From Solea solea (lineage: Eukaryota; Chordata; Actinopteri; Pleuronectiformes; Soleidae), in assembly GCF_958295425.1 (NCBI RefSeq), contig NC_081142.1, positions 3,800,917 through 3,864,916 of the forward strand: a DNA stretch of 64,000 bases. The letters are read 5' to 3'. The position numbers and the translations under genes were made by a program. A model generated the notes under the pieces. It was not told where the DNA came from. It worked only from the letters and a program-made list of their open reading frames with translations, and did not search any database. This document shows positions 35,801 through 50,300 of this stretch, piece after piece; within the stretch, counting starts at the first letter, position 1; every line of letters begins with the position of its first letter.

Positions 35801-38800
35801 TCTGTACTTCAATCACTTTGGGCGTTTCTGGAATTTAACTAATAACATCCAATAACAAAAATGTTTTATAGTTTTATATGCCAATAAAGGACAGTATTGA
35901 CTTTATTAGAATGTTCCCGTTTGTCTCTTGCAACATCTGTATGAAAATTGAAGCCTCCGCTTTTATCTTCCATTGGTGACAGACAGTTTCTTTCTCTAAA
36001 ATTATACACACACTATTAGACAGTGTTCATTTGGCATGTGTTTTGCTGACCTTTCCAGCCCCCAGCTCCCTCTGGGCCAGCTCCACCAGGCGGCGGATCT
36101 TGGCAGCAATACAGAGGTATTTGAAGAAGCGTTGGTGAGATGACCAGAACTGCCCCCATAGAGACTTCCTGCTGACCAGGCCTAGCTCATCTGCCGCACG
36201 CATGAACACTTGCAAAGCCTCTGCCCACTGGAAACAGATTCCACATTTATGTTTGGTTTTTGTGTCATTTAGATTGTTTTTCTCTCGTGCATATTCGTGA
36301 TGCTTACCAGTTTGGCAGCCTTGTTATAGACCAGTTTGAGGTCACCATCCAATCCGATCTCTTCGACGCGGAAAGATACTCCTGAGAAGCTCAGCTGCCT
36401 GGCAATATACATCCCGCTCACTTTCATGTCCATGGCAACAATCTCCATGGCACCGACGCCTCTGTATACAAATGGCAAATAAATTATTTAACATACTTGA
36501 CATATGTTAATCAGCCATACCTGCAAACTATTTGTATAGAATGTTCCAGTAGGCACAGCCATATGAAGGTATGAATTCATATGACTGACAACACATGGCT
36601 TTAGATAACGTTTCCAGCACATTTCATCCAACAAACCTCTTCTCGATGGTGTGCAGGAAGTCATCAAAGGTTCTGAAGGGCGTGCCCTCACCCCAGATTC
36701 CCAGGCGGCTCATATAGATCATGTTCTTTGGCTCAGAGGCACCTGTGGAAAGAACAAAAGAATACATACATTTGAATTCCTCTGCTGTGTCACATTAGGT
36801 GTAAGGATGTGCGTTTAATTGTGAACGTCCGCCGACCTGTGGCACTGGCATACACCACTCTGGCCCGTGGCAGCTTGTTTTGCAGGTCAAGCACTGCCTT
36901 GCCCATCTTTGTCGATGTGGCATTCTTGGCTTTGTGGCATTCATCAAAAATAATCTGTGAGGGTGAAAGGTCAAGGGCAAATATCTCTCATGACAGGAAA
37001 AAAATCACATTGTGTTAGTTCAAAACTGGACTGATAAAATACATGTAAAGATGCCTACACAAAAAAAAATACTAAATAAAATTTCTATTGGCACTGGCTA
37101 AAATGCTCTGTGTATGTTCCTCAGTCCTTGCCCTTGGACTTCGACATGGACATGATAGAGTGAGGAGGAGATTGAATTTATGCTTTAAGCTTAAAGAACT
37201 AAATATTGTGAAGTTGAGGGGAGGTAGAAAGACATAATGATGCTCAACATGGTACCAACTAGACACCACATAAAGTTGTTTTGCTCTGATACTGACAAAC
37301 TGAAAGGGGGCATGTTGTTATCTGAGTCATATATCCCTCATTCAATTAACTAAAGGACAGTGGTCCAGTTATGCATGGAAATATACAGTAAATGACTGAC
37401 ATGCAGGGACACTTTGCATTAAAACACCACTGGTGGATGTTAGTGTGTGGAGTACAATGAAAAAGTTTTCTTCCATTTGAATGTATGAGTGAACGCAGGA
37501 TGGAGTAACATGAGACAGTGTTTGACAGGAAAGGATACAACTCCATCAAAGTCTGGCTTGCACCAGTCCAGGATCTGTTTAATTCTTGTCCGACGCTGCC
37601 CTCCAGCCTGGCTCTCTCCAATCAGCGCAGAGTACGTTGCAAACAGGACTCCTTCTGAGGTAGCTGTGTCTCCATACTTTATCTGTGAAAATGCATTTTA
37701 AGACCATTTTCAAGTGGAGAACATGGTTTGCTTTTGTGTCTTTTTACCTGCAATGCAGATAAAACCTAATCTTTCGCCAAGAAGAAACCTTATGTTCTCA
37801 AATTATCACACTTATTCCACCTGGATTTACCTTGTTTAAGGCATGCACAGGAATATTCGATGCGTCTATGTCTTTGAGATCTCTCTCTGCATCAAATTTC
37901 AGGTCATTGGATATGCTGAACCTGAAGACAAGAAATGGAAAGTCAGTAATTCTCCAGAATTCTAGCTCATACATGCTCAAAATAACTTGGCAAATGGACA
38001 CGAAGCACAATCATATAAATCAGGTATTGTAAACCAATAAGAGAAACTACAGCCATTATTTAGCTTTCGAGCTTGATTTATGGCGCCACTATGAGGTCAA
38101 CCAGAGCAGTAAATCTCTCATACCACAGTGCTTTCTTCCTTCCCTTAAGGTAATTCTCCAGGATGATTCCTGCCACAGTGCGGCCCTTTCCGACCCCTGC
38201 CCCATCTCCAATCAGGAAGCCTGCTCTCTGGTTGTTCTGGAGGATCACCTCGTGTTGCTGAGGGCACAGGAAGAGCAAATACATGAACGGAGGTTCCTAC
38301 ATTACCAAACAGTTGTATTTTATAGTGTGTGAGTGTACCTGGCAGGCATAGATGATGGCCTCTAGCTGCAGAGCAGACAGCTGGCCACTGTTAATAGTTA
38401 ATTCAGGGATGGACAGAGTGTAGGTGATGTCAGGAGGAGGGACACTGGATAGTGTGTTTGTCTCCACCACTATGTCAGGATGAGAAATTCCTATGGTGGC
38501 TGAAGGAAAAAAAGTTAATGTGTTAACAGCAATCTGCGTGAACATGATGTCATATTAAAAAAGAAAAAAAGTGGATGAGTGGATGTGGATATTCAGCATA
38601 GTGGCCTACATTTAGAAGGTTTGTACTCAGCATATGTGTCTACATGTCCCAGTTCCTCCGTCTCCTCTTCCTCGGCATCCTCTTCCTCCTCTGGAGGTGT
38701 CTGGGTTCTCTGAGCCTGAAAACACAAGAGTAGATTTCATCAGTGTAATTTACAGCAAGAAACGCTGTGTTTGGGGGTTTTGTTGCCTCGGATTCTTGTT

Positions 38801-40689
38801 TCGGGTTAGGCAAAGATGGTTTAGAAAAGAGACAGCAGCTGAAAGTTGGAGGCAGGTGGAAGCAGGTAGTAAGAGTTTAGCACAGCATCATGACCGATCA
38901 AGGAATAATTACCAAAGAAAAAGTAAGACAGCAAATAAAACCAAAAGGTGCATAAAGCAGAATGAGAGAGGGTTTCCAAAGAAGTTTGTTGCCAAAGACA
39001 AAAAAGCAAAACCGAAAATCAGGAAGGTTTCATTAAGACAGACACCTCAACATTACTGTGTTTCCACTTTTGTCCCAGTATATGGTATTATTTGCTTCTT
39101 ACGCCAAGGCACATTTGCAGAATGTGTCCAATACATGAAAAATGCAGCAATTCTTTCATCATCTGTGTTAATTTTGACTTGCCAAAGAAGGCACAAGCAT
39201 TAGACTTTCACTGCTCACATGCACTTTCAATATGAGATCTTCACTCTCAGATTAGTGCCACGTTATGTTTCCATGTAAAACAGTCTGGGGATTATCTAGT
39301 ATTGCAAACACACATCAGCTGCAATTTGCACACATGACACAATCTGCACATGGACATTACTCAGAATTTCCAGTGAACAGGCTCCTCCGTCGAGAGAGCA
39401 AAGTTTCATTTTATATTAGACTAGAGATTTCGGCGTGGCTACCTGGAATCCTCCTAAAGGTGGGGTGCTGATAATAGCAGTTATATCATCCAAACTGGCC
39501 AAGCCATGAAACCTGCTGGTGCCATTCTGCTGTCAAAAGAAAAATAAAATGAAAAAAATAAAAACTCAGTGATGAAGACAATGCCAACTGCATGAGAAAA
39601 AAGTGAAAAAATAAAACCAAAACAAACATGAATAATCACTGTGTACGTGCATGTGTTTGTCTGTACATGAGGGAGCTTTAAAACTGCCTGATGGAGCAGC
39701 ACTCAACAAAATACAATTTGTTGGCTAGTGGTGAAAAGAAAGCAGCAACAACAAAAGGCAGATAAAGTGTGTGCGTCTGGGAAACATAATGGATGAAATG
39801 AGGGCACAATGAAAAGGGGAACATAAAAGGCTTTCAGAGGGTAGGGGAAATAAATGTACACTGATTCATATCAAAAAAGATATTCACAGATCCACATAAT
39901 TCAAAGAAGCTTCAACAGGAGCCTGAGCAGGGAAGGAAGAGCAACAGTTGAAAACAAAAGTTGCTCTCTTTAAATAATGGTACATAAAAATAATGTATTA
40001 TTTGTAGAGTCTCATATGGATCTCAGTGGCTAATTTAAACATACTAGTTGATGAGTGACAGTAAACAAAAACAACTGGTATGACAGAGGTAAGACATTAT
40101 CTGCCTGTTCTCAATAGCTGGAGTACTGAGTATGTTGTGACAATAAAGGAAGACTGAAATAAATTTGGATCTGCAAGTTAAAGCAAATATCTGGATGTGA
40201 ATGTGTGCATCACTGGTTTTTGTTTTTGCTACTCAAGCCAATTCTTGGGTCATGGGAAAGGTGTTTTATTAAAACTGATCATGTGTTTTATTATGAATTA
40301 TTATTATTAATTTATTGATAATAGGCCAACTTATGTCACTGACACAATATATGGGTGATTAACGTGGGGAGAATCCTTCATCCAACCCCAGTGCCACATG
40401 TCTGTCATGCTTTTGAGTGCTTTCAAATTAAAGGAAGAAAATAGTGTTAAGACTAGACTGCACTAAAGGCAAACAAAACAAAACAGCAGAGTCACAGTGT
40501 GTATTGTGTTGCATTTTGTGTTGTATTTTCTGAGTGAACATAAATGCTACAACAAGAAAATCTGAAGACTAAAATCTACAGCAGGTTGTCAGATGTTCAG
40601 TTAAAGGGACAACCTGACCCTTAGGTGCAGGTGCCAAGTGTCTTCTCCCGCCACAGAAACACATACTGTTTTTTTAAGTTTGTGTTACA

Positions 40690-40720
<31 letters not shown>

Positions 40721-41277
40721 GCTGACCTCTAGCTGGCTTTGTGCTGGTGTGGCGGTGGTACTAGTGTTGACGTCCCAGAGGGTGGGCACTGTGTCCAGGT
40801 TATCTGTGCTGATGAAGGACTGGGCATCAGCATACTCCGACAGCGAGTCAGCCGGAGAGGAGAACAACGAGTTGGTGGAGAGGTCATCAATGCAGGACAG
40901 GTCCTGAAGACGCAGAGAAGGAGGTGTTAACTTCAGCATGGTAGAATAAGTAACACAGCAGAGTCGTATTGATTTTCCTCCATTAAAAACAGTTTAAAAC
41001 CCTGAACGTGACAAGTAGATTCTTTTTAGGTTGGTTCATGAGTGTTCCGTCACTCCCTTTATTGATTAAGTTAAACAATACACACAAACACATGGACACA
41101 CACGTGCACACACATACACACACACACAATAAATGTGCCACGTTCATTCTGAATTTGAGCCAATAGCGCACTCTTTTGGTCGTATCACCAGTAGCCCTAA
41201 CTAAATCTAATCGCACACAGATGTGTGAGAGTGAGCACGTAAAATGGAAAGAGCATAAAGAGAGTGCTTGTGTGTAC

Positions 41278-41323
<46 letters not shown>

Positions 41324-44300
41324 TTTTAGCCATGGCTGCCTTCCAGTCCCCTGCTCTATTCATATCCTCTCCCAACCATTAGCATGTCATATTCTTTAAC
41401 TAGCCTCTCGCTGGTAACCTGGCCCAGCGGAGGATTATAAAGATGAAAGTGGGGAGATGGATGGGCAGGGGAGGTGACATGGTAGACAATGACCAGCTGA
41501 GCAGAGGAGAGACTGTTTTTAGCGATGGAAGTATGGCTATCTCTTTGTTTTAATGGTCGGGTGTGTTTCTGCCTGTGTGGGACATTATGCGTGTACTGTA
41601 TATTTATAATCAGTGGGCCATGTGTGGAGATTCCCACAACCTCATGTTGTGGCTAAACCCGTAGCCCTCCCTCCATGATGCTGCCCAACTTGTCCATTCA
41701 GTAATTTCCATTTCACTGTTCATCTCCCTTTAAAAGGGACACTTCCATATTTTAGGACATTTGCTTATTCACTTAGATGAGAGGGTTGGCTCAGTGCTCC
41801 CCTGTTTCCAGTCATTGTGCTAAGCAGAGTTATATTTAGCATACAGACAGATAGCATTGTATCACACACTCCCCAGTGGAAATTTCCCAAAAAAATGTTT
41901 GAGTTTCCACGCACAGTTACAATTTGAATTTGTTCTTTTATTTGCACATATCAGTTAATGACAGTGAATTTGACCTCTGCATTTGACCCATCATTTTTAC
42001 ACACTGGGTGCACACTTATCTGCACCAGGGGAGCAATGGGGGTTGGGTACCTTGCTCAGGAGCACACCACCCCTTAACCCCTTGATTTGAACTCCGGTTA
42101 CAAGACAAATTCCCTTACACTAGTCCATGGGTTAAGTGGAGCTACAACCATGCTGTTTAATTGGTCTACTGTCTTTGTTCCAGTATACACTAGTGGACAA
42201 TCGCTTTACTGAGCGAAGTGTTTCTGCTTCCACTACAATATTTGGTGATATGCCCCCTTTCAGCTTGTTGGGCATTTCCCAAGTGATTGCATCACAGACC
42301 AACAACAACTGGAGGTTAGTCATTAACATGTCAAGCACCATTTTGTGTCTTTCTACCACCCACTAACTTCAAAATATTGAATTCTTCAAGCGAACAGAGC
42401 ATTAATTCCTCTTAAGTCTCCTCTTCAATACAAAAATGCAGCAATCTGGATTTCGCCATGATTTTCTCGCTGTTGTCCTCTGTGTGCTGGCTGACCTTTC
42501 AGGTCATTGTAATCTTTGGGAGTTAGCTCAAGGGCTCTAGACCTACTTTTTGTTTTAAGACCACTACACATTTCTGTAACTGTAAACAGGCTTACATACA
42601 CTTTCTGATAAAAACAGTATACGACCTTAAAGTTAAAGCGCAGAGTGATAGGATTGAAATGACTGTTGCGCAGGTTAGGTACGTAAGGAGGAAGTAAAAA
42701 CTTTCTCTAATCCAAATAAGTGATCAGTCGCTCAATTAGCAACTGACTGCTACTGATTAATGCTGACTTCGGTCATAACTACCTATTAACCATTACTCAA
42801 GGTTCACCTGAAAATGTCTCATAGGCATGAGAAGATAAGACACGGTGCGCTTCGTGTTTAGTGTGACTACATCATGTGGGAATGAGGCCTAGTGAGGGTG
42901 GTAAACAGCAGACACAGATACAGACTCTGCCCTGTGTCTGTCTGTGTGTTCTCTGAGATACATGTGTATATTTTTGCCTCCATTACATACGAGAAACAAC
43001 TCACTGACTAAAACATTTAGATTTTAGTGTGTGCTGTGCTTTTCCAAGGGTACAGTGCTCACCTTATCAGTGTTTGCTGTTAGCGGTATGATTATTATGT
43101 TTCTCTCTTAAACTCGCTCACCCTGCCTTTCTGTTTTCCTCTCTCTCTGTACGTGTTTGTGTGTCTGTGTGCTTCCTGAGGGCAAGATCAGGCATGAGCT
43201 CGGAAAAAAACAGTTGCTCCAAAGTTGTTGCAGCAGACAAACAGCTGAGTGGAACAACTGCATGCCTTTTCTGGGGTGACAGAGGGTCAGATGTGTGAGG
43301 GCCCCCGTAAAATATGACTACCACTCCCAAACACATAACCCATCACCACCCTTCTTGACTCCAGTCTGATTGTTTATTCTGTGAACAGGGCCTTCCATTC
43401 TCATCTCATTCTCCGGCTTCTCACTCCTTGCTCTACTCCCTCCTTTCTTAGCTGTTCTGAGTGTGGATAGATGTGTAAAAAGGAATGCTCAGAAAAGGGA
43501 CACCAGAGGCAATATTCTACAGACAAAGATATGTGGAAAACTACAGAGAAGCAAGGACACACATGTATTGTTCCACACAGGATTTGTCACCATTTGGTAA
43601 AAGTAATAAACAATTGAAATAACAGAATACAATGGGTTATGATTCATGTTTTAAGCCATCATAATATTATTTTCCTGTACAAGCGGTTTATTGTTATGAA
43701 AGTCTGTGCGACACAATAATGGATTAATTCAAAACCTGGCTAAAATCAGACCTAAATCAATTAGTTCTGTAAATATGTGATTTGTATTTAAAGTTTAAAG
43801 ATGGTTAATTCGCTCCACCCAATTCCCAATATGAAAAAGAGCAAATTTGTGCATATTGTAACATTTCTTACAACTGTTTTACTGCGAACAGCAATAGTTT
43901 TTTTTGTACACACATTAATCTTACATAAAAGGCTGCAAAACATTCTGACCCGGTCTCCAGGAATGACTGATATTAAGGACTAGTTCAGATCCAGGGGAAA
44001 CACTGAAAACTGGTCCAGGTCTACTTTGATTCTAATCAAGACATGGCTGACCTCAGTGCAATGCTGATTGAGTTGCTAATTAGAGCGCAACTGAGGCAGC
44101 AGTGTTTGTACTCTCGTCTATTGCTCCCAAGACTGGGTCCTGCCAAGCAAAGATAAGGGCCTGAATTCCAACTGCTCTGATGCTAATCTGGCAGCATCCA
44201 AAACACACAGCCACAAAACCATAAAACTACTAATCCTGCCTTTCTGTCCCCCCTCCCCATTCTCTCCGCTGCACAATAAAAAAAACATCTGCATGTGTGT

Positions 44301-47300
44301 GTGTGTGTGTATTTCTGTGAGTGTTTCTTTTCATTTAGCTTTCGGGGAATTCAATATACTCAAAACTTTTATTGTTATTTCTGGGAACAGCTGGGGAAAA
44401 AATATCACAGTGTATGAGTGTGCGTTAATGTGCGTCCATTAACAGAGAAGAACATGTGTATGATACTCCGAAACAGGGTTGAGTATTGATAATATCCTGG
44501 CCATACAATACATAAATGTTTCAGGAGTGACATAAGATAATATTGCAACATAATGAGATAGGTGAGGAAGGTGATATATTGCATTATTTTCTCCAAGATA
44601 GTGTTTGAAAATCAGCATAGCAACCAGAGGCTAAAACACAACACAAAACTACTGTCAATAATACTTCCGATATATACAGAACTTCACATAATAACAATAC
44701 AGTATCACATGGTCAATATGAATAATATGAAAATCCTAATGATCCAACATAAATATGATTTTTCAGCTTCTTAACTGTGAATATTATCTGTTTTTTTTGC
44801 TCCAAATAACAAAGAAACCATTGAAACTGAATAAATTGTGGTCTGGGAAACACTGATCAACATTTGTTTGGAATAAATTTGTTGGACTATATGGTAAGGT
44901 TATTACGATTATTATAAAGAGACCTAACACAGTGAGCAAGCACTCTGCGACAACTGACTACAGATAACTATCGGAGAGAACAACGATGAAAGAAACGGCT
45001 GTAACGGGTCCCTCACACTGGCACGATGCCTGCAGAGCTGCAGTTACTTGATAGTTGTGGTTGAAGAAAGTGTTTATCAGAAGTGGTTTAAAAAAGAAAA
45101 ATAACCTCTTAACTTAAACCACACACAAACAGCTCCATGTATTTACAATGTAAACAGCAACTTATGCCACACTCCTAATCCATGATGATGAGAGGCAACT
45201 TTAGCATATATTGAAGCTAAAATAAATACTAACTGTGACTGTGACCGTGCTGCTGATGCCGGCATAGACAGGGAAATGATTCTTTATTGTTTCCCCGCCA
45301 GGTATTTTTGATGCTGTGCCCATTTGACACATTTCTGGTGCAAATTATATTCATCCTACATGTTAGAGGCTAAAATACCTTGTGATGAAAACTTCAGGTG
45401 TATAATTGTATACATACAGCAGTTCTTGGTCACATCCTGTTAAACTTAACAACCTGCCGCAGTGCAAGGCCAAGCTGAGGCCCCAGGCAGCCAGACCAGG
45501 CCCAGGGCTTCCCCCTCCTACACACTGCCAGCTTGGCTGCTTTTCCAAGGCCACGAAACAAGTCACATGGGCCTCCCACTTCACCACTCACCCACTCACC
45601 CACACAGAGATACACACCTTGAATGACCTCACCACCCCCTGCATACATTTTTGTCATGTCTGGCTTACGCTTGCCCAGTCTAACTCCTTCCCTCTTATTT
45701 TGTTGTTGTCATTCTTATTTGTCTATCTTCCCTTTTAGCTGCACAATGAATGTTTATCCTTTTAGTGTTCCCAAGGATTTCTGCAGCAGGAAGAGAAGTG
45801 GTTTAATCCAACAGGGTTTTCTTACACATTTAATATGCAACCGCATGTCTCCCTTTTTCTGAGATATAATCAGCTGCCACATAGTCAAATGACGGATGGC
45901 ATTAAGAACAAATGCTGACACACACCAACTGAGAAAATGTCTTTCACTCACACATACTTTCGAGATTACTACAGCACACTAGATTGATTCTAAACCCTAA
46001 AATGTTGCCAAAACAATGGTAACTGTGGTGGGGGGTTTTATTCAAATCTCAATTGTGAATCAGAGGGCTTCATAATGCTAATTAAATGCCACAGATCTTG
46101 TGATGGTGTGACTGGGGGTTGTTAAATCCCCTGCCCCAGCTGGCTACAACAGCCCCCTCCTCTCTATAGGGTCAGCTGTTGACCTTGCTGGAGTCAAAAG
46201 AACCTGATTGATGGCCCGTGTGTGTGTGTTAATGAGATGGGTCTGGGGCCAAGCACTGAAAAGCTACCACTGGTGTCTCCCTTTCTGTGTGTATTATGTT
46301 ATGTCAGGCTGTCTCCACTGTGACGTTAATAGCACCCCGCTCTCAGCTTTTCTTCTTTCCTGACCTTCTCACATGCAGATTTTTTGGCAGACAAGCGCTT
46401 TGATTAAGTTGCTACTGAGGTTTTGTGTTTTCTGTATTACATTGATGTAAAATTGATGTGTTTGTGGTTGTGTAACGGTTAAGCCCACCAAGAGCTTTGC
46501 GGAGAGCACAAGCTGCCTTTTACATGAATATATAAATAGGGTTATCCTGTCACAGAGCTTTGAGCAAGGAGTCAACTTGTCAAAAAAGAGACCGTATTTG
46601 TGAACGGGAACACATGGAAAGATTTAAATCTTGCTTTGCTCTATAAGACAAGTGTGTTACACAACCACGTACGGGCCCCTTCAAGCCCAGGCTGATGCTA
46701 AAAAGCATCTGGTAATAATACTTATTCTATTTAACACTGATGTTTTAAATTTCATGTGTTCCCAAAAAGCTGATTGACCATGCTGAACTTATTTTTTTAG
46801 ATTTTTGATACTATGGATGACCTGAGGAAAAAGACAATTATTGCATAATTCTTTTTCTACCCTTATAATAGTATGCAACCAAATATAGCTGATTCTAGCC
46901 CAACTATCCTATGCAAATCAAAGAGGTAGACCCAGTCCAACAACTTCCTAACAGGCAGGACTTCATGTGGTGCCAAGTCTGACTAAAACAAGAATTACTG
47001 CTTACAAGGCTCGTGGAATTTTCCAGTGTTTTCAGATGTTCTGGGAATTAAAAAGATGCCATGTCAAGTGTCCCAACAAGCAAATGACAAAGCTGCCTTA
47101 AGGAAATGCCTCTTTAGCTATGTGTGAACAACAGCCATGAAGCTTGTACTTAAACAGGTACCTTAAACTAATAAGACTGTTAAATGCACAGGGCGCTGTC
47201 AGCGAATTATGTATCTGACCTATTCACATTCTCAAGTTAAAGAATAATTAAATGTATAAAGGAGTAAAAGAGGAGAAAAACTGAAAAACAGAGAGAATAG

Positions 47301-50300
47301 AGCCAAAAAAAAGAAAAAAAAAGCTGACACAACAAGGGAAATTTCATGATGCGCTGCTATTTTGTTGTTTTGTTGCTAAGAGGAAGTCACCTAACAAATT
47401 GTTGGGATTCACACAGTACTGTCTAAATAGTTTAAACCCAAAATCTACATAAAAAAGATATGCTTCCACAAAACAAAGGAGGCTTCTGCAATTGATTTGT
47501 AAAAATAACCCTGAAAAAACATCACAATTACATCCACTGAGTGTGAGTTTGTGCTTGTGTGTGAGAAACTGCCCGCATCCGTGACTCCACATTCACAGTT
47601 TAGAGAAAGGTGGAGGTGAGGGGAGTGTTGCTGACGCAAGATGACGTCGTAGCTATGCAGAAATTTCGACACAGCGTACTGCACAATACTTAGAAGAGTG
47701 GAAAAAGCTGTCAACCGTAGCAGTCATGAAAAACGGGGACAAGAGAATAACTGAACTTCTTACACAACACAAGGTGTGTTATACATAGGTGCACACAGTT
47801 AAGAAGATTATATTATCATAAAAGAAAAAAAGACAGGGACTCATACAGTATGTGAAAGACAGAGAGACATTTTTGGATCGAAAGAAAGGAGAGAGAAAGA
47901 CCTGTGTCTGACATGAGACAACTGCTGTTTCTTATTTTACTTTACTGTTTGACACCAATGAGGTTTTCAGGTTATCTGAAATAACTTTTCTGTCAGATTA
48001 TTCCTGCACTTCCATCTTATGATAGTTGTGTGCTGGTTTCTGTATTTGATTATTCTGTGAACCATCTCAAGTTATAAAAAGCCTTCAAAAATATTTACAA
48101 GCTAATGGGACTGAATATGTTTCAAAGTTAAGGGGGAACTCACAAAATCAGTACAACTGGCTTGAGGACAAAGTGGCTTAAATGAAATGTTGTCACATTG
48201 GTGAGGCATGACTATTGTGAGAGGGAAGAGGTGAAAAAGAGATCTAAAACATCTAGAGATGCTTTAATATTTTTTTTTAAATAAAATGTATTGGTACTAC
48301 AAGCTTTGAACACTCATATTACGCATTATAGCTTTTAAATGCCTCAAAAATCGGACAAAAGCGGTATCTTAACTGTGACGGAACTGCTTCTAAAAAAGAA
48401 AACAAGATGTGACGCAAACCCTTGATCGGTCAGTAACATATTATAAGAAAAACATGCAGTCAAACTTTGGAGCCATGTAACCTGTACTGTATGTGTCTGG
48501 ACTGTGGGAAGAAACCACACAGCTCCAGTCAGCCGCCTTCAGACACAAGGAAAATCTGCAAACTCTTATCAGAAAGGTTCCAGCTGGCCAGCAGATTCGA
48601 ACCCAGGACCTCCCTGCTGTGTGATATCACTATAAACACTGAGCTGCTGTGTCCCTAATCCAATACGAGAGGCTCTGTAGTAAATCTTGACAGAGTTTAG
48701 TAGTTTTATTTGTCTGTGTTATGCGGCTGGACCAGTGACGTGTTAATTAAACTCTAAAATAAATCGGTATTTGAAATAATCCCTGTAAAACATCTTAGTT
48801 TGAATGAAAAGAAGTTGACACTAAAATGTATTAAAACACTATTAAAATCCAAGTGTATTGTAAATTTTGAATTAAATTGTTCTCGTGAGTCACTGTCTTT
48901 TACTTAAGCTCAGGCTTCTGAAAAAGAATCACAACTCAAACAAAACAAGAAAAGAGCAGAATCTCTTCCATGTCATCACAAAACGCAAAAACCAATACTG
49001 TGAATACTAAAATCACGTTTCACCATATAAGCTAGATGATCCGTAACTTCCTTTTGTTATACAGTCTACCGTAACACCAACTGAGACTGTTAATCTCTCA
49101 TTCTGTTGCAAGGCTTGTCCTTAGTGTCTTTTGTCAGACCAGACAGATTAAGTGCACATGTCCTGTGTCCAGGTGGCAAGAACTGTTTTAATACCAACGA
49201 TATTTAAAAAATATTATCACGCTGTTAAGTTGTCGTTTTAAATTGTACCGTGCTGAAGTTATCACACAGTTCACAATTTACATGGGCACTGACGCGATAC
49301 ATTTAACGCAGCGCTCCTGACATAGGTTCACTTATCGCTGGTACGAATTGGTATCAGTAAAAGCAGCGAGGAAAAAACGCAAGGCGGCAACCTCTTTTGT
49401 CCTCTGTCCGTCTGTTAACTGTGCAGCGTAAAAAAAACCCTGCCCATCCTTTACCTTCTCACTCCCATCATTCTCTCCACCACTTATCCTCACACCCCCC
49501 ATGCAGTCACTCATCCTTACTCTCATTGTTTATTCACTTCCCGTAAACTGCACGCCTTGGTCATGCTTGAGGTTTAATGTAGTACCAGGAAACTGTGAAC
49601 ATGTGCCCACTTTGCGGCAGCTCAGCTGCACTCTTTCATGTTTAAGAACAGGTTGGTGAATGTTCCAGTTAACAAAAAAAAGTCTGTATTTTACACCAAA
49701 AAGACAATAATTTTGGAAGAAATCCACCTAATTTGTCAGACTTCAGGTAGCCTTCAAAATAAATCATGTGTCTTACAATGTGATCATGCTACGATAGGAT
49801 TTCTAAAATGGCCAATAAAAGGTTATGCACACAATCAAAATGATATAATGACAATGTTTGGGACACTAACTACAAATGCTGTGGACAGAGACTCTCGAGT
49901 CAGCTGGCAGCTTGTCAGAGAAAAACTAACACAAGCAAATGGTCCAAAGCAACGGGATCATTTGCAGCCTGAGCTAATGTCTAGCCATCTACTTCACTGG
50001 CAGTAAGTACATTTTACAGTCTAATGATTAAAACAATCATTTGTTTCCTTTTAGCGCTGACCCTACAGCTGGGAATACAAATTAACTGCTTATCAACAGT
50101 CTGCTGGCTACAATTTTGTTTACACTTAATGAAAAACATATTGTTTAATCTACAACATTTGAGGGCAAAATGCTGAATAACTATACTCAGCTTAATCAGT
50201 GGGCTTCACACTGTTGTGGGCTGATGCTGAGTTTTAATTTCATCAATACTGCACATTTTAATGAAAGATAGATTTAAAAACAAAAAAACAAACAAACAAT

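Larger units (their letters stand above)
33320..39442 (-). other. Introns in the central part of sbno2
   Basis: Introns over 300 bases are 33320-34070, 34254-34995 (mostly a Tc1-like relic), 35079-35651, 35750-36050, 36955-37538 and 38716-39442. Apart from the relic I see no repeats or additional exons. The last intron contains a long plus-strand open frame that I judge to be chance. Confidence 0.6.

Noticed and set aside
38634..39203. Long plus-strand open frame (189 codons) over an sbno2 exon and the intron beside it
   Set aside because: It starts antisense to a proven exon, has no recognisable domain, and its Lys/Arg-rich tail reflects A-rich intron sequence. No splice or start context supports it.
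48467..48658. Plus-strand open frame of 63 codons
   Set aside because: It is the antisense reading of a SINE copy.
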